A program made the position numbers and the translations under genes. The notes under the pieces were generated by a model. The model saw nothing but the letters and a program-made list of their open reading frames with translations. It searched no databases and was not told the DNA's origin. DNA of 64,000 bases. Source: Beverwykella pulmonaria. Taxonomy: Eukaryota; Ascomycota; Dothideomycetes; Pleosporales; Melanommataceae. The DNA is taken from contig BCHH01000002.1 of the NCBI GenBank assembly GCA_001599595.1, positions 2,260,053 to 2,324,052 on the forward strand, written 5' to 3'. Positions 1 to 12,461 of this stretch are shown here, piece after piece (the stretch's first letter is position 1; each line of letters opens with the position of its first letter).

Positions 1-690
1 ACAGTCAGCAGCTGACTTCATAAATTCCTGTTTCTAGACAACAACCGTCGTAACGCCCTAAAGCTAATTGGTGTAGATGAGGCGATGCTGTCTAATCTGC
101 CATGGCTGTAGAAAGGTCAACGCCAACGCTGATCCAAAGCGCATGCACTCGTGGTCAGCCGCACCGGACGCAGGCAGCAGCTACAAGGCCTCTGGCTTTA
201 TGCGGATTCGATGTACGTGGAGTAAACGAGGCGGAGTATCTATCAGAAATGGTCCATGTCGGAGTCGGAGGAATAAATGCCAAGTTCTCCGGACTTAACG
301 GGATTTGTCCATTTTGGCATCTCGGCGTGTCGTCATGGACCAATCGAAAATGGTCGCTGGACGACGCCCGCTCTTTTCGCCCGTATCTGGCGCGGACACA
401 GGCCAGAGCGAAGCAGCGAGTGGATTATGCGGTGTGTGTCTGGACGAGCTTATATGGAGGGAGGGACGCTCTCACGAGTGCTATTGCCGGGTAAGAGTGT
501 AAAGGTTGGAATGTTTACGAAGCCTCGCAGAGGGATTTTGTTTTTCTTTCGCGACTGCTCGACTTGGACTTTCACATCGACAGCGATAAGTGCGCTTCGG
601 AACACCAAACGACCCAAATCGCCGCCTTCTTACAGCACCTTGTTCTCGCGAGCGAATTGGGCACACCCGAGATTTAGCACGACTGTGAAG
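1..690. other. left-edge region, no supported gene
   Basis: Several short overlapping reading frames occur but none resembles a known protein and none is clearly better than the others. The frame of the next gene stays open back to an ATG at 277, so part of this stretch could be 5' coding or leader sequence of that gene. Nothing else is recognised. Confidence 0.4.
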
Positions 691-2153
691 ATGAGTTCGG
701 CTGGTGTTGGGGCAGCCGCCAGCGCAGCGCTGTATGCGGTTGTGAGTAGCCCCGCCCAGGTTGGCGCGAAGCCCGAGGATGCGAGCGAGTTGAGCCATCA
801 TTTGAAGCACGGAAGAGGGTTTAGGAATCCATGGGACAGTTTTGCGGAATTTAGTGCGCCGAAAATTATGTGGGGGATGATTTCGTAAGTGCTTTCTCTG
901 AGTTGATTGCGGGTGTTGGCGATGGAGGCGGGATGGGTGACACGGGGAAGAGTAGTGATGGAGACAGGGAACTGAACACTGGACACTGGAAACATGCTAA
1001 TGCTTCTATTTGAACAGACGACGCCTCACCGGCACAGCCAACGTCCCCGATACCACGCCCCCGACCGTCCCCGTCATAGCGCCTACCTTCCTCCCAACCC
1101 GCACGACACCATCCCTCCGCGCAACCTGGCTAGGCCATGCCTGTTTCTACGTCGAGTTCCCGTCTGGCCTGCGCGTGCTCTTCGACCCCGTCTTCGAAGA
1201 CTGCTGTGCGCCCTTCAACACAAAAGCCCTCAAACGCTACACCGCACCCCCGTGCCAAATCGAAGACTTGCCCGTCGTCGACCTGGTAGTCATTTCGCAT
1301 TCGCATTACGACCATCTAAGTTATGATTCCGTAAAGAGGATACAGAAGAAGTTCCCTGAGGCGCATTTTTTTGCGCCGCTAGGGTTGAAGAAGTGGTTTG
1401 AAAGCAGTGGGATTAAGAGTGTGACTGAGTTGGATTGGTGGGATACGAGGGATGTGAAGATGGAGGTCGTGAAGGGCACGGGGATGGGGGAGAAGTTGGA
1501 TTCGGTCGCTGTTACACCGCCGGCGGAGCAGGATCAACCAACTGCGACTGAGACTGGGGAGCACAAGAGTATCACGGCGACGATTGGTGCTCTGCCATGC
1601 CAGCACGTCTCCGCCAGGACACCATTTGATAAGTGTAGGACCTTGTGGGCGAGTTGGAGCGTGGAATCTGGCGGGGCGAAGGTGTATTTCGCTGGGTATG
1701 TATCATCATACCTCTCTTCACATCCATTCTACACAGCCCGAGCTTCTCTAACACACTCCCAGCGACACAGGCTACCGCTCCGTCCCGCACCTGCCTCCCG
1801 GCACCGATGACTACGGCCCCAACTATGCCCACCTCCCCGTGTGCCCCGCCTTCGCACAAATCGGCACGCACCGGGGACCCTTCGATCTCGGTCTGATTCC
1901 CATTGGTGCCTACGAACCCCGCTGGATCATGTCGCCTATGCATGCCAATCCTAAGGATTCGGTAAATATCTTCCTAGAGACCAAGTGTAAGCAGGCGATT
2001 GGGATGCATTGGGGCACGTGGGTGCTAACGGAGGAGGACGTTATGGAACCACCCAAGAAGTTGAAGGAGGCGTTGGATGAGAAGAGCGTTGAGGAAGGTA
2101 GGTTTGCCGTTGTGGATATTGGGGAGAGTAGGGAGTTTGGGCGGGAGTCGTGA
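691..2153 (+). CDS. NAPE-PLD-like metallo-beta-lactamase hydrolase
   Basis: Predicted zinc-dependent hydrolase of the N-acyl-phosphatidylethanolamine phospholipase D branch of the metallo-beta-lactamase fold. Three exons, 691-884, 1018-1695 and 1763-2153, join in frame to about 420 residues. Exon 2 holds the metal-binding signature HSHYDHL after [10 protein letters not shown]. The second splice rebuilds the conserved AGDTGY segment, followed by [16 protein letters not shown] and MHWGTW, all typical of fungal and bacterial NAPE-PLD homologues. The start at 691 is chosen because the recognisable protein begins just after it. The frame is open to ATG 277, which would add 138 unrecognised residues, possibly a targeting sequence. 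Whether the natural substrate is NAPE is inferred from family only. Confidence 0.85.
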
Positions 2154-3042
2154 TTCGAATCTGTGCAGTTGAGCAGTTGAGTAAATCTCCTTTTCATATT
2201 TTGCATACCCGCATCTCTTCCATAGACGTTGGATTTTATCACATGTGTTGTATATCTAATGTAGGCATGTACAGTATATAATAAAGCAGCTTGGCACTAC
2301 TTTACACAAGCTTTGCACACTTCTCAACCCTCCTCTAAATTCTCTCTTTATCCCGGCGCAGCTAAAAGAAACCACAGCTATATACCCTTCGTTTTCGCTC
2401 TGGCAAGCCGATTCTCTCTTTGGTGTAAAGCGTCTAGGATCATAATAGCTCGCGCAACGCCTCCAGTCCTAGGTGCCAAGGCTCTGCTCGAGGATGGTTC
2501 TCCGTGTATAACTGCGTTCACCCTAATTAACGGCCGCTTTCGCACAGCTCGCCTACCTTCAAAGCTTCTCAGCCTTTGGCTTGTGGGAAGCGTTCCCGCA
2601 GATGGCGTTCATCGACCTCATCTCGTCCACCAGTCAGGTTGTGTTGCGATGCCTTGCATATGCTACTCGGATGGATATCTATTCAAGTGTGTGCCACATT
2701 CGGCAGCTGCTATCAATGTAGCGATGGAGAGCTAATTTAAAGACAAGAGTAATTGGACGTGGCGGCCCTTCCCACCATTCATAATTTGACTTGTCCCGCG
2801 AGGCGTCTTCAGCTTGATCATGCCATGGGTGTCGTAAGCAGCCCCAACATGCACTCCTGATTATCGAACGGTCGCGACCGCTCGGCCTTGTGAACTACTC
2901 GAAAGGCTCGCAAGTCGTGCACCTTCTGTCTATGAGGCTGAAACGTGCCTCTTAGTGGGATTGGTAATAACATAGTCTCCTCATCCTCCAAAGGCTATCT
3001 AATACACTACACTTCCTTAACTTCTGTTCGGTTTTCCACATC
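2154..3042. other. intergenic, nothing recognised
   Basis: About 0.9 kb between two genes on the same strand. It should contain the terminator of the upstream gene and the promoter of the large patatin gene. An AT-rich stretch near 2270-2290 may be part of the 3' end. The 140-codon frame at 2313-2735 has no recognisable content and is not called. Confidence 0.4.
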
Positions 3043-6000
3043 ATGTCGTACGACAAAGGGAATCAGCCGCGTAACACCAGTCAGCAGAATAGCTACTCAA
3101 ATTACAATTTCACGGAGTTACTCACGTCTCTAGCCCCGGCTTCTTCCTCACAGCCTTATCCAAACTATGAAGCCGCTCATCAGCGGCGCCGTACCGATAC
3201 CCAAGGATCGGACTTTAGCACACTTTCGCTCAGTCGGACGGATGGCCAAGCGAGTCTCACGGTACCAGCTCACAAAGAGCGCACAGGCAGGCCAAGGGAA
3301 CAAAACAATCAATCAAACGGACCGAGCCGTGGTGTAAGCCCTCTCCCATGGATGGAGCCCAATGAACTGTGCGATGCATGCGACGGCACTGGTCCAGACC
3401 TCTCGTATTGTAATGTTTGCAACACTAATCTTTGCTCGGAATGTTGGCCACGACAAGCGCCTCATAGAAAGCAACGGCTCGCACCTGGCAATATTCGGCA
3501 TGAAAAGACGAACATAGCGGTCGCGAAGAAGATTCAGAAAGTATTGGTACCGACTAGCAACCTGGAGAAACTCACACAACTACATGAAGAGGACGAGGAG
3601 ACTGCGTGGTTTGGTACGCGCCACTTCCATCTCGTTTGATAGATACTGACTTCCCAGGCATTGAGCGGCCGGATGGACACCCTCCTGTATTTCAAGACTA
3701 CGGAAGATACGCCGAATTACTTGCCAATACCCAAGAGACATGGGCATCCACATTCCAAACTTCTCAGGTTGGAAGAGATGGCCGAACCCCGAGCCTTGTG
3801 TCATTTGTCGGGCAGACAGGAGCCGGGAAGAGCACCTTGATCAAGCTCATCATTGACCTTGGTGTCAAAGAAGACCAAATGTTTCCCACTCCTGTAGTTG
3901 GGGCCTCCGGCGCAAGCGTGCCAACTTCAGAGGATGTTCACCTCTATCTGGATCCTCTGACGGCCACCTCCGAGGCACCTACTTTCTTTGCAGACTGCGA
4001 AGGGCTTCAAGGTGGCGAAAGAGAACCTTTGGGCGCTAAATTTCGGCGCACACGCAAGAAGGCAATCAAGACGGAACGCACGCCGTTGCCCATCTCCGAG
4101 AGAGAGCTAGCTTGGGCTAGCAGTACACATCTTGCCAGCAGAGAATTTGCTGTGACTAATCTATATCCGCGACTGCTGTACACCTTTTCGAATGTTATTG
4201 TATTTGTGCTGAAGAATCCGCGGTAAGTGCATATTACACAAGTTCAACGCAAAGCTGACCGTTCTGCAGGGTCATTGAAAGTGTTTTTGAACAGCTTGTC
4301 AACTGGGCGGCTGCAGCACTCGAGATGTCCTCTAACCAGCCGGTTCTTCCCCACGCCATCATTGCTTTGAATGCTTCCGAGAACGACATCGCTGAAGAGC
4401 AGTGGGATCCAAATGTAGCGACTGAAACGGTGCTGGAGTCCATCTCTCGGATCGTTTTTCGCAATGCCACATTCAAAAAGTATGCCGAATTCTGGAGAGT
4501 GCGCAAGAGGGAGATCGAAAGCGTGGAACAGTTAATCCTTTCATACTACAGTTCCATCAGAGTATGTACAGTAAATACGTTCTTCGCATTCAGACCCCGT
4601 AAGCTGACTCGTTGAGGTGGTTCGAATTCCAACAGAAGGCCGCCCTCAACTAATCAAGGAACAAATCGAAAGACTTTATAAGGAGATTTCTCGCGCCTCT
4701 GAATTTGCCAGAGATCGAAAGGCAGAGCTGCGCATGCTGCTCGATGCAGAGGAGTTGCAGTCATATCTACAATGCGCATTCGATCATTTTGCGCTTTCAC
4801 TTGATCGACCCTTCGACTTCGTCCAGGCTTCCTTCTCGAACAGCCCGATCCCGCTTGATTTTGGTGGCAATATCCTCAAGTTGGCCATCAACCTCATGCG
4901 CGTGTGGGAGAACAAAGCCGACGTGCAATTCCTTTTCCAGGAGCTTAGCTATATGGTTGCGTCATGTATTATGCTTGATTCTGCTCGGCAGAAGATCCGG
5001 GGTGAGTTAGTTGTACAGAGGTCTCTGGTCATTACGCTTACATCTTGGCAGGAGCTGCAGCTGAGATTTTTCCGCAATATCTTCCTCACCTGGACGCGGC
5101 GCTTGAGAACTTCTTCGAGAGGCACTGGCCTTGCGAGTATGTACAACCAGGAGAAGGCTTGCGCTGTGTCAACGTCAGGAGCGGCCATGGTTCGAAGGGT
5201 CACCAGCTCAAGAATGGCAGGGTTTTTGCTGTCGGGGATTATCAGTCAAGATGGTCTTTCGAATCTCTGCAGGACGAATTCCGATGCAATGTATACTTCC
5301 GACTTGAAGAGCTATTGGACCTTCTCAAGCAGAAGATGTCGCCTGGAGACGATGAAACACGCGTGGCAGCGCACATTCACCGTGATGACGTTATGGCGTA
5401 TTTTTATCGACACGTATCTGGGGACGGAAAGTCTGAGCGGTACAACAGCCACTCTGTATGTTTTTGTTGCCTTTCGGAGCCACCGGAGCACCCGTTACCG
5501 TGCGGTCATGTCTTGTGCTCTCCCTGCATCAAAACATATGGACAGCAACGAGGCAAGAACGAGATTGAAATCCAAGGCTGTCCTTTGGAAGCTCACAGCA
5601 CTCAGCTTTACCAGTCTTACAGACTCTACACTAAGCCAGAAGCCGCAGGTGTACGTGTACTGACGTTAGATGGGTATGTTTGATCGCACAAATATGAAAG
5701 ATTGGTATTGACAGCCCTCACAATAGTGGTGGTGTTAGGGGCATTGCCGAGCTAGAGATTCTCAAGAGGTTAGAGCTCGAACTGGGTGGCAGACTGCGCA
5801 TCCAATGCTTCTTCGATCTCATTGTCGGAACCAGGTCAGTATTCTCCATTAGGGGGACGAAAGGAGTTGCTCACAAGACATTCTCAACAGCACGGGCGGT
5901 CTGGTAGCGCTAGGTCTTGTCACTTGCAACTGGCCAGTGCAAACTTGCATTCAAAACTTCGAGGAGCTTTGCGAGAAGGCCTTCACTCGCCGCACCGGAG

Positions 6001-8214
6001 GAAATCTTCCCATCATTGGCTGGATTGTCGATAATTACAACCATTCGAAGTTCGAGACTGCGCCGCTTCAAGAGGCATTACAGGCCGCTTATTCGAATGA
6101 CCAGTACCTGTTCGGTGGCCGTCGGGCTTCTCAATATTTGGCCTCTTCCCTGAAGGTTGCTGTGACAGCAACAAGTGCCTCCAATGCAGCTGTGATACTG
6201 ACGAACTACAACCGCCGATGTGACGAAAAATGTGAGACTTCTCTTCAAGCTTTCGTTCGACCTCAGCTGAAAAATCAGTATCATACCAATTCCAAAGACC
6301 GGAAGGTATAGAATCTGAACTAAAGACTTGGGAAGTGTGAGTGAACTCGTGAGTGCGATTTTCAGGCAAGTGCTAACTCTACTGGTAGCGCCCGAGCGAC
6401 TTCGGCCGCGCCTCGTACCTTCAAGCCTTTCCACCACGAGCCTTCCAAACAAGTATACATGGACGGCGCCCTATATCACAATAACCCAATTCATATAGCT
6501 GACAAGGAATGGAAGCTGATCTGGGGAACCGCCCTTTGCGAACACCCAGACATCATGCTCTCTCTTGGCACCACTTACAACCCTCACGCTCAACGGAGAC
6601 CCTTGAAAAAGAGTGCGAGCTCTACCATACGGCTCGGTCTTGTCAACCATGGCAAGAACCTCATCAAGATTGCTAAAGATCACATTCAGACTGCACTTGA
6701 TTGCGAGAAGACATGGGCCGATTATAAGAGCTCTCTACCAGCCAGCATATCAAACTCTCGATTTGTTCGTTTCAATATCGCACTAATGGAAGATCCCCCA
6801 CCTCACGATGATGTCCGTAGCATGCGAAAGCTTCAAAACGAAGTCAAGGAGCGACTGTCTAGAGACCCACTTCGCTATGAAGCTCAGAAGCTGGCAATGC
6901 AACTGGTGGCAACAAGTTTTTATTTTGAAACAGAGCGTGTGCAACAGTTCGCGCACAACACAGCAACAGCTATAGGTTCGTATAGTTACCTTGACTTCTA
7001 GAATACGGCTGATTGACGTTATGTAGGACGAGTTTACTGTCGGTTGATTGAGGGTTCGCGAGAAATCCAAGAGCTTGGTAAACTTATCAAGGAAAAGGCG
7101 TACGTTCATAGGAATCCGTTCTTTCTTATACGAGAACGAGGTTTGCAAGGCAAGACAGAAAAGCGCGAGATTAGCCCAGACACCGTCGGCAACATGATTT
7201 GGAATGGCAAGTTCGAAATGCGTAAAATGAACATCGAGCTAGAGAACAAGCTATCGGAGACCGAGATCTTTCTCTACATCAATGAGAATCAGAATTATCC
7301 CATCAGTGGCTTTCCTCGATGCTTATTCTCAGACGAGAAGGATAAGACCAGTGTGTACTCTCTTTTTCCTGTATTATGTTTTCTAATCCAGAATAGAGAC
7401 GTTACATCCCTTGGCTATCAACACACGCCGGTGGGCTGGAAGGTCCAACAGCCAGCAGATGCGGCGAAACCTATGGGCGCCTCCCGAGCGTACTCCATTA
7501 TCCCGACAACGGACAATCTCGAATTACGCCGATCCCAACCATGTCATGGGCCACGCGACTGCTGAACAACTGCGACAAAGTGCTGACCACTTCTCCAATG
7601 GCGGGCCAGCGCCAGCTGAGATTATGACACATCGGGAGCTTCAACCACCTCCATTGCATGAACTTCCAGCGGAGCCGGGCGTTGTAGAGCTCTCTAGCGA
7701 TCAACAACTCAAACATCCTTGGCAGCTCTACACGCTGTTCGACGATTCTTCAGTTTCCAGGGTGACAGAAACTCGCCTTCCCGATGCTATATTGCCCACT
7801 AGCCCCTATGAGCAGTTCAACTCCCAAGAGCACGATAGTAACTCGGTGTTAGAATTCGGGGGTGGCAGCTCGGGAGACGACGGGTTCGACGCTGTGCTGG
7901 CGCAGGCTCTTAAATTGAGCCAAGAAGAGGAAGACGCCCGCCAACGGAGACTATTAGGAAACGATGATGATGATGAACCCGGGCTAGCGCGAGCTCTCGA
8001 AATTAGCTATGAGGAGGAGAAAGCCCGTCAGTTGGAGTTGAAGCAGGCAGCGAAGGCACTGGAAAGAGACGAGGACACAACGAAGCGCACAACGACGCAG
8101 GATACCGGCTCAAGCCCGAAAAGCCGGCCTCCGGCCACTGACACCATTGGCACCTCAGACGAGCCTGAAGAGTGGTATAATACAGAGGAATGGCCAGTAA
8201 GGTTCGCCGGGTGA
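3043..8214 (+). CDS. GBP-like GTPase / RING / patatin / UIM multidomain protein
   Basis: Eleven exons (3043-3613, 3658-4222, 4270-4561, 4617-5001, 5052-5673, 5727-5834, 5891-6231, 6279-6336, 6389-6975, 7027-7350, 7397-8214) join in frame to about 1556 residues. Domains in order: a B-box-like zinc finger (about 109-145, CDAC...CNVC...CSEC); a P-loop GTPase with GQTGAGKST (about 240) and a DCEG motif (about 303), the DxEG form of the GBP/atlastin class; a RING-like finger (about 739-785, CFCC...CGHVLCSPC...GCP); a patatin domain with oxyanion motif DGGGVRG (about 811), nucleophile elbow GTSTG (about 848) and catalytic DGA (about 1005); and two C-terminal ubiquitin-interacting motifs (QALKLSQEEE about 1455, RALEISYEEE about 1482). 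Predicted activity is lipid acyl hydrolysis, probably controlled by nucleotide and ubiquitin. The last junction also has a weaker alternative (7355-7391). Patatins of this kind occur in fungal NLR-like proteins; a role in immunity is inference. Confidence 0.85.
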
Positions 8215-8449
8215 AGCCATTTCCACCTTTATGGCTAGGCGATGTGCTTTCGAGACTGTTGCTATTGCGATAGATCCAATGGAGCCTCGATTCCTAGCAG
8301 TACACCTTTATATCAGGTCACGCGGGATCACATCCACCACGAAACAACTAGTGGCGCTAGAGACGAAGAAAATTCATGAAACAGACCAAATCGTCTCTGA
8401 CCTCTGCCCTAGGTGCGAGGTCACATTCATCCGCTTGGCGCATTAATCA
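8215..8449. other. gap between patatin gene and SDR relic
   Basis: No gene is recognised. It probably holds the 3' end of the patatin gene transcript and perhaps further decayed sequence of the SDR relic on the opposite strand. Confidence 0.3.
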
Positions 8450-8922
8450 AAGCTATGGCGGTCGACTGCGATGCCGAACTTTTTTCTTAGCAGTAACCAA
8501 AGTATTTCACGCCAAGTTGGCGATCAATGCCATCCCCACCTTTGCCGCATTGGTTCTTGTTGATTCCGGGGACCAGCATGAGGAAGTCTAGGCGGATTTA
8601 TCAAGTTCTGCAGCTCTGAGAACACTTCGCAGGCCTCGCACAAACTGCCTAGGTCGCACCGTTTCCAATAGACATCAGCGTCAGGTTTCCTTTCTTTGAT
8701 TAGCTTGATCGTGCTCGGAGCCTTGCCTCCCTTACGATTAGTCATGATGTATTTTACGCCCACGCGGCTGATTCCGAAGCTGCGCGCAATATTAGCAAAG
8801 GGTGAGATTCTAGAACCTTCATCAAACGAATTATACTCAATACCAAAAGGGCCACCAATCACTACTTCGACACAACCTTTGGAATTCTCTGGGTGGACCG
8901 CCTTGGGTTGAACCGCCTTCAC
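8450..8922 (-). pseudogene. relic of a short-chain dehydrogenase/reductase
   Basis: Reading the minus strand, the N-terminal half of an SDR is recognisable. A dinucleotide-fold segment reads VVIGGPFGIEYNS, then MTNRKGGKAPSTIKLI, then CDLGSL (the NAD(P)-site Asp-Leu region), then NPPRL. From there homology continues only in a different frame (FLMLVPGINKN, GIDRQLGVKYFGYC), followed by a stop. No ATG starts the frame, and the part carrying the catalytic Tyr-x-x-x-Lys is absent. I infer a frameshifted, 3'-truncated remnant of a fungal SDR of the light-dependent protochlorophyllide reductase/retinol dehydrogenase type. The exact parent family is uncertain. Confidence 0.55.
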
Positions 8923-9487
8923 CTACGTTCCTAATAACTAGGGAGAATACAGTCTTTCTCGAATGTTTTGCTTTATTTCTGAGAACGCAATAGAGTCTCC
9001 TACCTGCTTTCACACCAGCGAAACGACTAGGAGCTGGGTTGGTCGAACAAGCGAGACTAAATGTTAGGATTATGGAATTACAATAAATCTAGAAAAATTT
9101 CTATGGGCGCCGTACAGACCATAGAAATGAGCAGCAAGGATTTAGGCAGCTTCACATATTCAAATACATAAGGGCGGGGTTCTAGATCAAATTTACATAG
9201 CTTGTGTTTAATAAATGGTCTACATGCTACGTGAGCTTATTTCGACGTCCCTGGTCCACTTCCCGAAAACATTGGATTTTAGTGATAGATCCCCCACGGG
9301 TGACCCTTTATTTGAGGATGGCGAGCAAAATATCAAGCAGTCATGGGTTCCAAATCTTCGCCAACCACATTAAAAACAATATAAATTTCAGTAATGGAGA
9401 AGTAGATACACAAGAGAGTAACTCATCCCCTATTAATCAACTTTCCATAAAGCAACCAAGTCTCAAAATCTGGCGCTGTCCACGAAC
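8923..9487. other. intergenic, AT-rich, no gene
   Basis: No coding frame is supported. It contains the presumed 3' untranslated end of the DUF1996 gene on the minus strand. AT-rich patches around 9060-9200 are the only notable composition. Confidence 0.35.
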
Positions 9488-10626
9488 TTACGCGGAAGTA
9501 ACTGCAACACCTCCTGGAAGCTGTTTAATCCACGCTCCATCCTTACCAACGTCTTCGACAACTTGTTGAGCCTTCTTGCATGTCATGGAGTCCTTAGCGG
9601 ACTGTATCTTAAGAACACTGCAGTTAGCGTTAGCGCACTTGCCGCTGGGTAAAGCGTCCATGGCCTTCTGTAGAGCGTCGCCCTTCCATCCAAAGAGGTA
9701 GTCACCATGCTGACCGTAGCCGGTACTATTTGATGTCAGTAACTTGGTAGTTTGCACAATAGACTTTATTCATTGAAACTTACGCGTCGCCGAAGCTGTA
9801 GACGAAAGGCTGCTTGCCGCTACCGTACCAAGCGTCGTTCTTATATCTTCCAGTGTCCCACATGATCTCGTACATGACCTGGGGAATAGCGACGGGGTGA
9901 GTACTAGGGCACGATGTGCTACCGAGGCCACCGCTGTTGGAGTATGCAACGTGGCTCTTGTGGTCTGGGGAATCGAGATTTTTTCCATCCCAGCATGATG
10001 GAAATATGACTGTTGCTCGGATACCTTTAGGGCAGTACTTGGTCGGGAGCTCGCCAGTGTCTTTAGCATCGCACGGAGCGAAGCCCTCACCGTTTCCGAG
10101 GCAGCGGTGACAGATCGAAATTCTGTTGTTTTTCTTGGTCATGGGGTCTCCTGCGATCATTCGGAAGCCAGGCTTGAATGCCGTCATTTTGCCATTTTTG
10201 GCGCTATAAGGCATGTAGTACACCGTCATTCCTCCATCCTGCTGGAGCCCGCCATTGGCATACTGGGGAACGCGCTGGAAGGTGCCATTTTCGGGCGACT
10301 TAAAGTACAAAGAGGCGGTCCAGTAGTTGCTGAAGTCCTCGGAATATGTGCAGGATGTACAGGTAGACTTGGCGGCCGGATCATATGTACCTGGTTCCAT
10401 CTGAACCATGTTAGTGGCAGCTGCCAACGAAGTTTGTGTGCATTACCGTAAGATTGAAGGAGTTTCCCCCAACAATTTGATGGGCATGAGGGGAAGGGCT
10501 CTGTCCAGGGTTGACGAGAGGATCAGCACGCTCGATGGTGAGCTGCGAGCAGGCAAACCGAAGCATGTTCTGCGCAGAGACAGATTGCCCCAAAAGCGCA
10601 CCGGCGGCGAGAGCGTTCCAAAACAT
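9488..10626 (-). CDS. secreted DUF1996 domain protein
   Basis: Three exons on the minus strand (10626-10447, 10400-9784, 9725-9488) join to about 344 residues. The ATG at 10626 is chosen because it directly precedes a signal peptide (FWNALAAGALLGQSVSA). The mature protein begins NMLRFACSQL and carries the DUF1996 hallmarks RADPLVNPG, PHAHQIVGGNSFN, CTSCTYSEDFSNYWTA, PSCWDGKNLDSPDHKSHVAY and CPSTHP. Splicing the first intron rebuilds FNLTMEPGTYDP and the second FGDATGYGQHGDY, both family-typical. DUF1996 proteins are extracellular and probably act on or bind polysaccharide, but no reaction is established. It is the usual length, without an added WSC or cellulose-binding domain. Confidence 0.9.
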
Positions 10627-12461
10627 GGCGAAGTTCTTTGCGTGAAGTTTCGAAGTTGATGTGGCGATGCACAACGTGGAAAACCTGGGGTCTTCTTAAA
10701 CTAAAGGTCGGGGCTTTTAACGAATCTGATAAGTTACTTTGGAGATTAAATGGTAAATGTGGGGCCTTGGAAACCTCTCGGTGATCGTGGCGGCAATTGT
10801 GATGGTTAATTTCATGGGTTACTTTCATCGTCTGACGAAAAGGAACCAACTGGAATGTTGGAATTTAACTTGTAGCACTAATCGGCAGTTGTCGTTAAGA
10901 GTGCCGAAAGTAGGATATATGAAGCCGTCATTTCATATATTGCCAGACAGGGGTCAGTCTTGAGCCCTACCCTTGTCAATATTGCCCTTAAAGGACCACT
11001 TGCGAGCATTTCAGGATGCCTCAAAAAGTCCCATAGTAGATGACAAATAGATCTTGAAACCTTGTTTTCAAGATCCTGGGGCATGTGAATGAACAGTGCT
11101 TGGTTACGGTATATATATACTTCACTGTTCTGGCCCAGAACAACCTGTCAGCACCTCTCCGCATCCGGGCAACTATCATACCGTAACATCATAATATAGT
11201 ATAGAAGGCTCACATGAACGTGTGGGCGGCTAGTAAAATGAGTCTCTCTTTTGGTGAGGGTATGCTCTCACTCCACTCTCACTAATGGCTACTTATAGAT
11301 ACCACGCGTTGATGATCTTATACTCTAAACTAGCTCTCTATTAAGCTATTTTGCGCCAAGCTACTGCGGCCTGTTGCTATCTGTATTCTCTATACGCTTG
11401 TCCAATACTAACTCTACTTTCTCTGTATCAATCATTGCAGCTTTGAACTTCTTCTCAGAACTTAGCATCACTGCACGCTGGCGCGCTTGTTCATATCCTT
11501 GAGGCCATTTTGAGCGCGCTTGGAAAATATGCTTTTTTTCCATCACTCCTTTACAACTACTGTTACTAAAAAGACGTCTGAATTATATATTTCTAGAATA
11601 GACACGTATACATATATACTACTTGCAACTACTTATCTGATTTTAGCAATTAGCACGCTTTATCCCAAGACCCCCTTTGCATCACCTCGCCCATCCATCA
11701 TCTCAATGCGTCGAGTTATGCTCGAGTTTCCTACCCGCAGCTGTATACCGCACAATCAACTCATCTGGCAAAGAGCCACTTTCCCCTGTCCCACACCCTT
11801 AGCCCGTTGCAGTTGCTTCCTGATACTCCAATGCGTCGTTCGATAGGTCGGCAAGCGCAATTCCCGCACGTATTGGCTAATACGCGGGGCTTCTAGCACC
11901 ATCTTGAGTAAGTCCCAGACCTCCCGTCTGGAACTTGCAGTATTAATGACTGCGTATTCGGAGCACAGACGTGCATGCTCCTTAATGAGACTAGCGCATA
12001 TATTCCAGCCTCACGAAGATAAAAAAACGCTGTATCCCACTTCCAAATCACGTACCAGCTCTAGGATGTATTCGAAATTTTAAATGTTACTTCGCGGGTT
12101 CGGAAAGGTTAGTCTTTAAATACGACTTCAATATGCTGATAGGTATGGAAAGGATGTTATAAAATTAGAATTTGTTGATAGGGATCTTACAGCTAGCTGC
12201 ATAGTGGTGCGAGCACTAGTCGGCAAGGCATAAGACAGTTGCACGGTGTACACAGCGTACGGGGATAGTAGGGTGGGCAACAGGTTTCTGGTTATTGCTC
12301 TGCTCATCTATGTACAAACGCGAGCGATATTTAAGGAGGCGCGCCCGTGCATGGATATCACGTGATATAACCACGTGATCCCATGCCGGGCTAGACAGAT
12401 ACTTTGCGCCGTATCGCTCCTGCGTACGGACAGAATTCCAATATTAGCTTATTCAATAGCT
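10627..12461. other. 1.8 kb gene-poor region
   Basis: No gene is supported. The proximal part should be the promoter of the DUF1996 gene. From about 11200 the sequence is AT-rich with only short broken frames. A 60-codon minus-strand frame at 11361-11546 is Lys/Glu/Arg-rich and might be a scrap of a mobile-element protein, but nothing in it is diagnostic. Composition suggests degraded repetitive DNA. Confidence 0.35.

Noticed and set aside
2313..2735. 140-codon frame upstream of the patatin gene
   Set aside because: Biased composition, no known motif, not preceded by a convincing start context.
4617..4632. tRNA B-box-like GGTTCGAATTCC
   Set aside because: It lies in coding sequence at an exon start of the patatin gene, with no A-box upstream.
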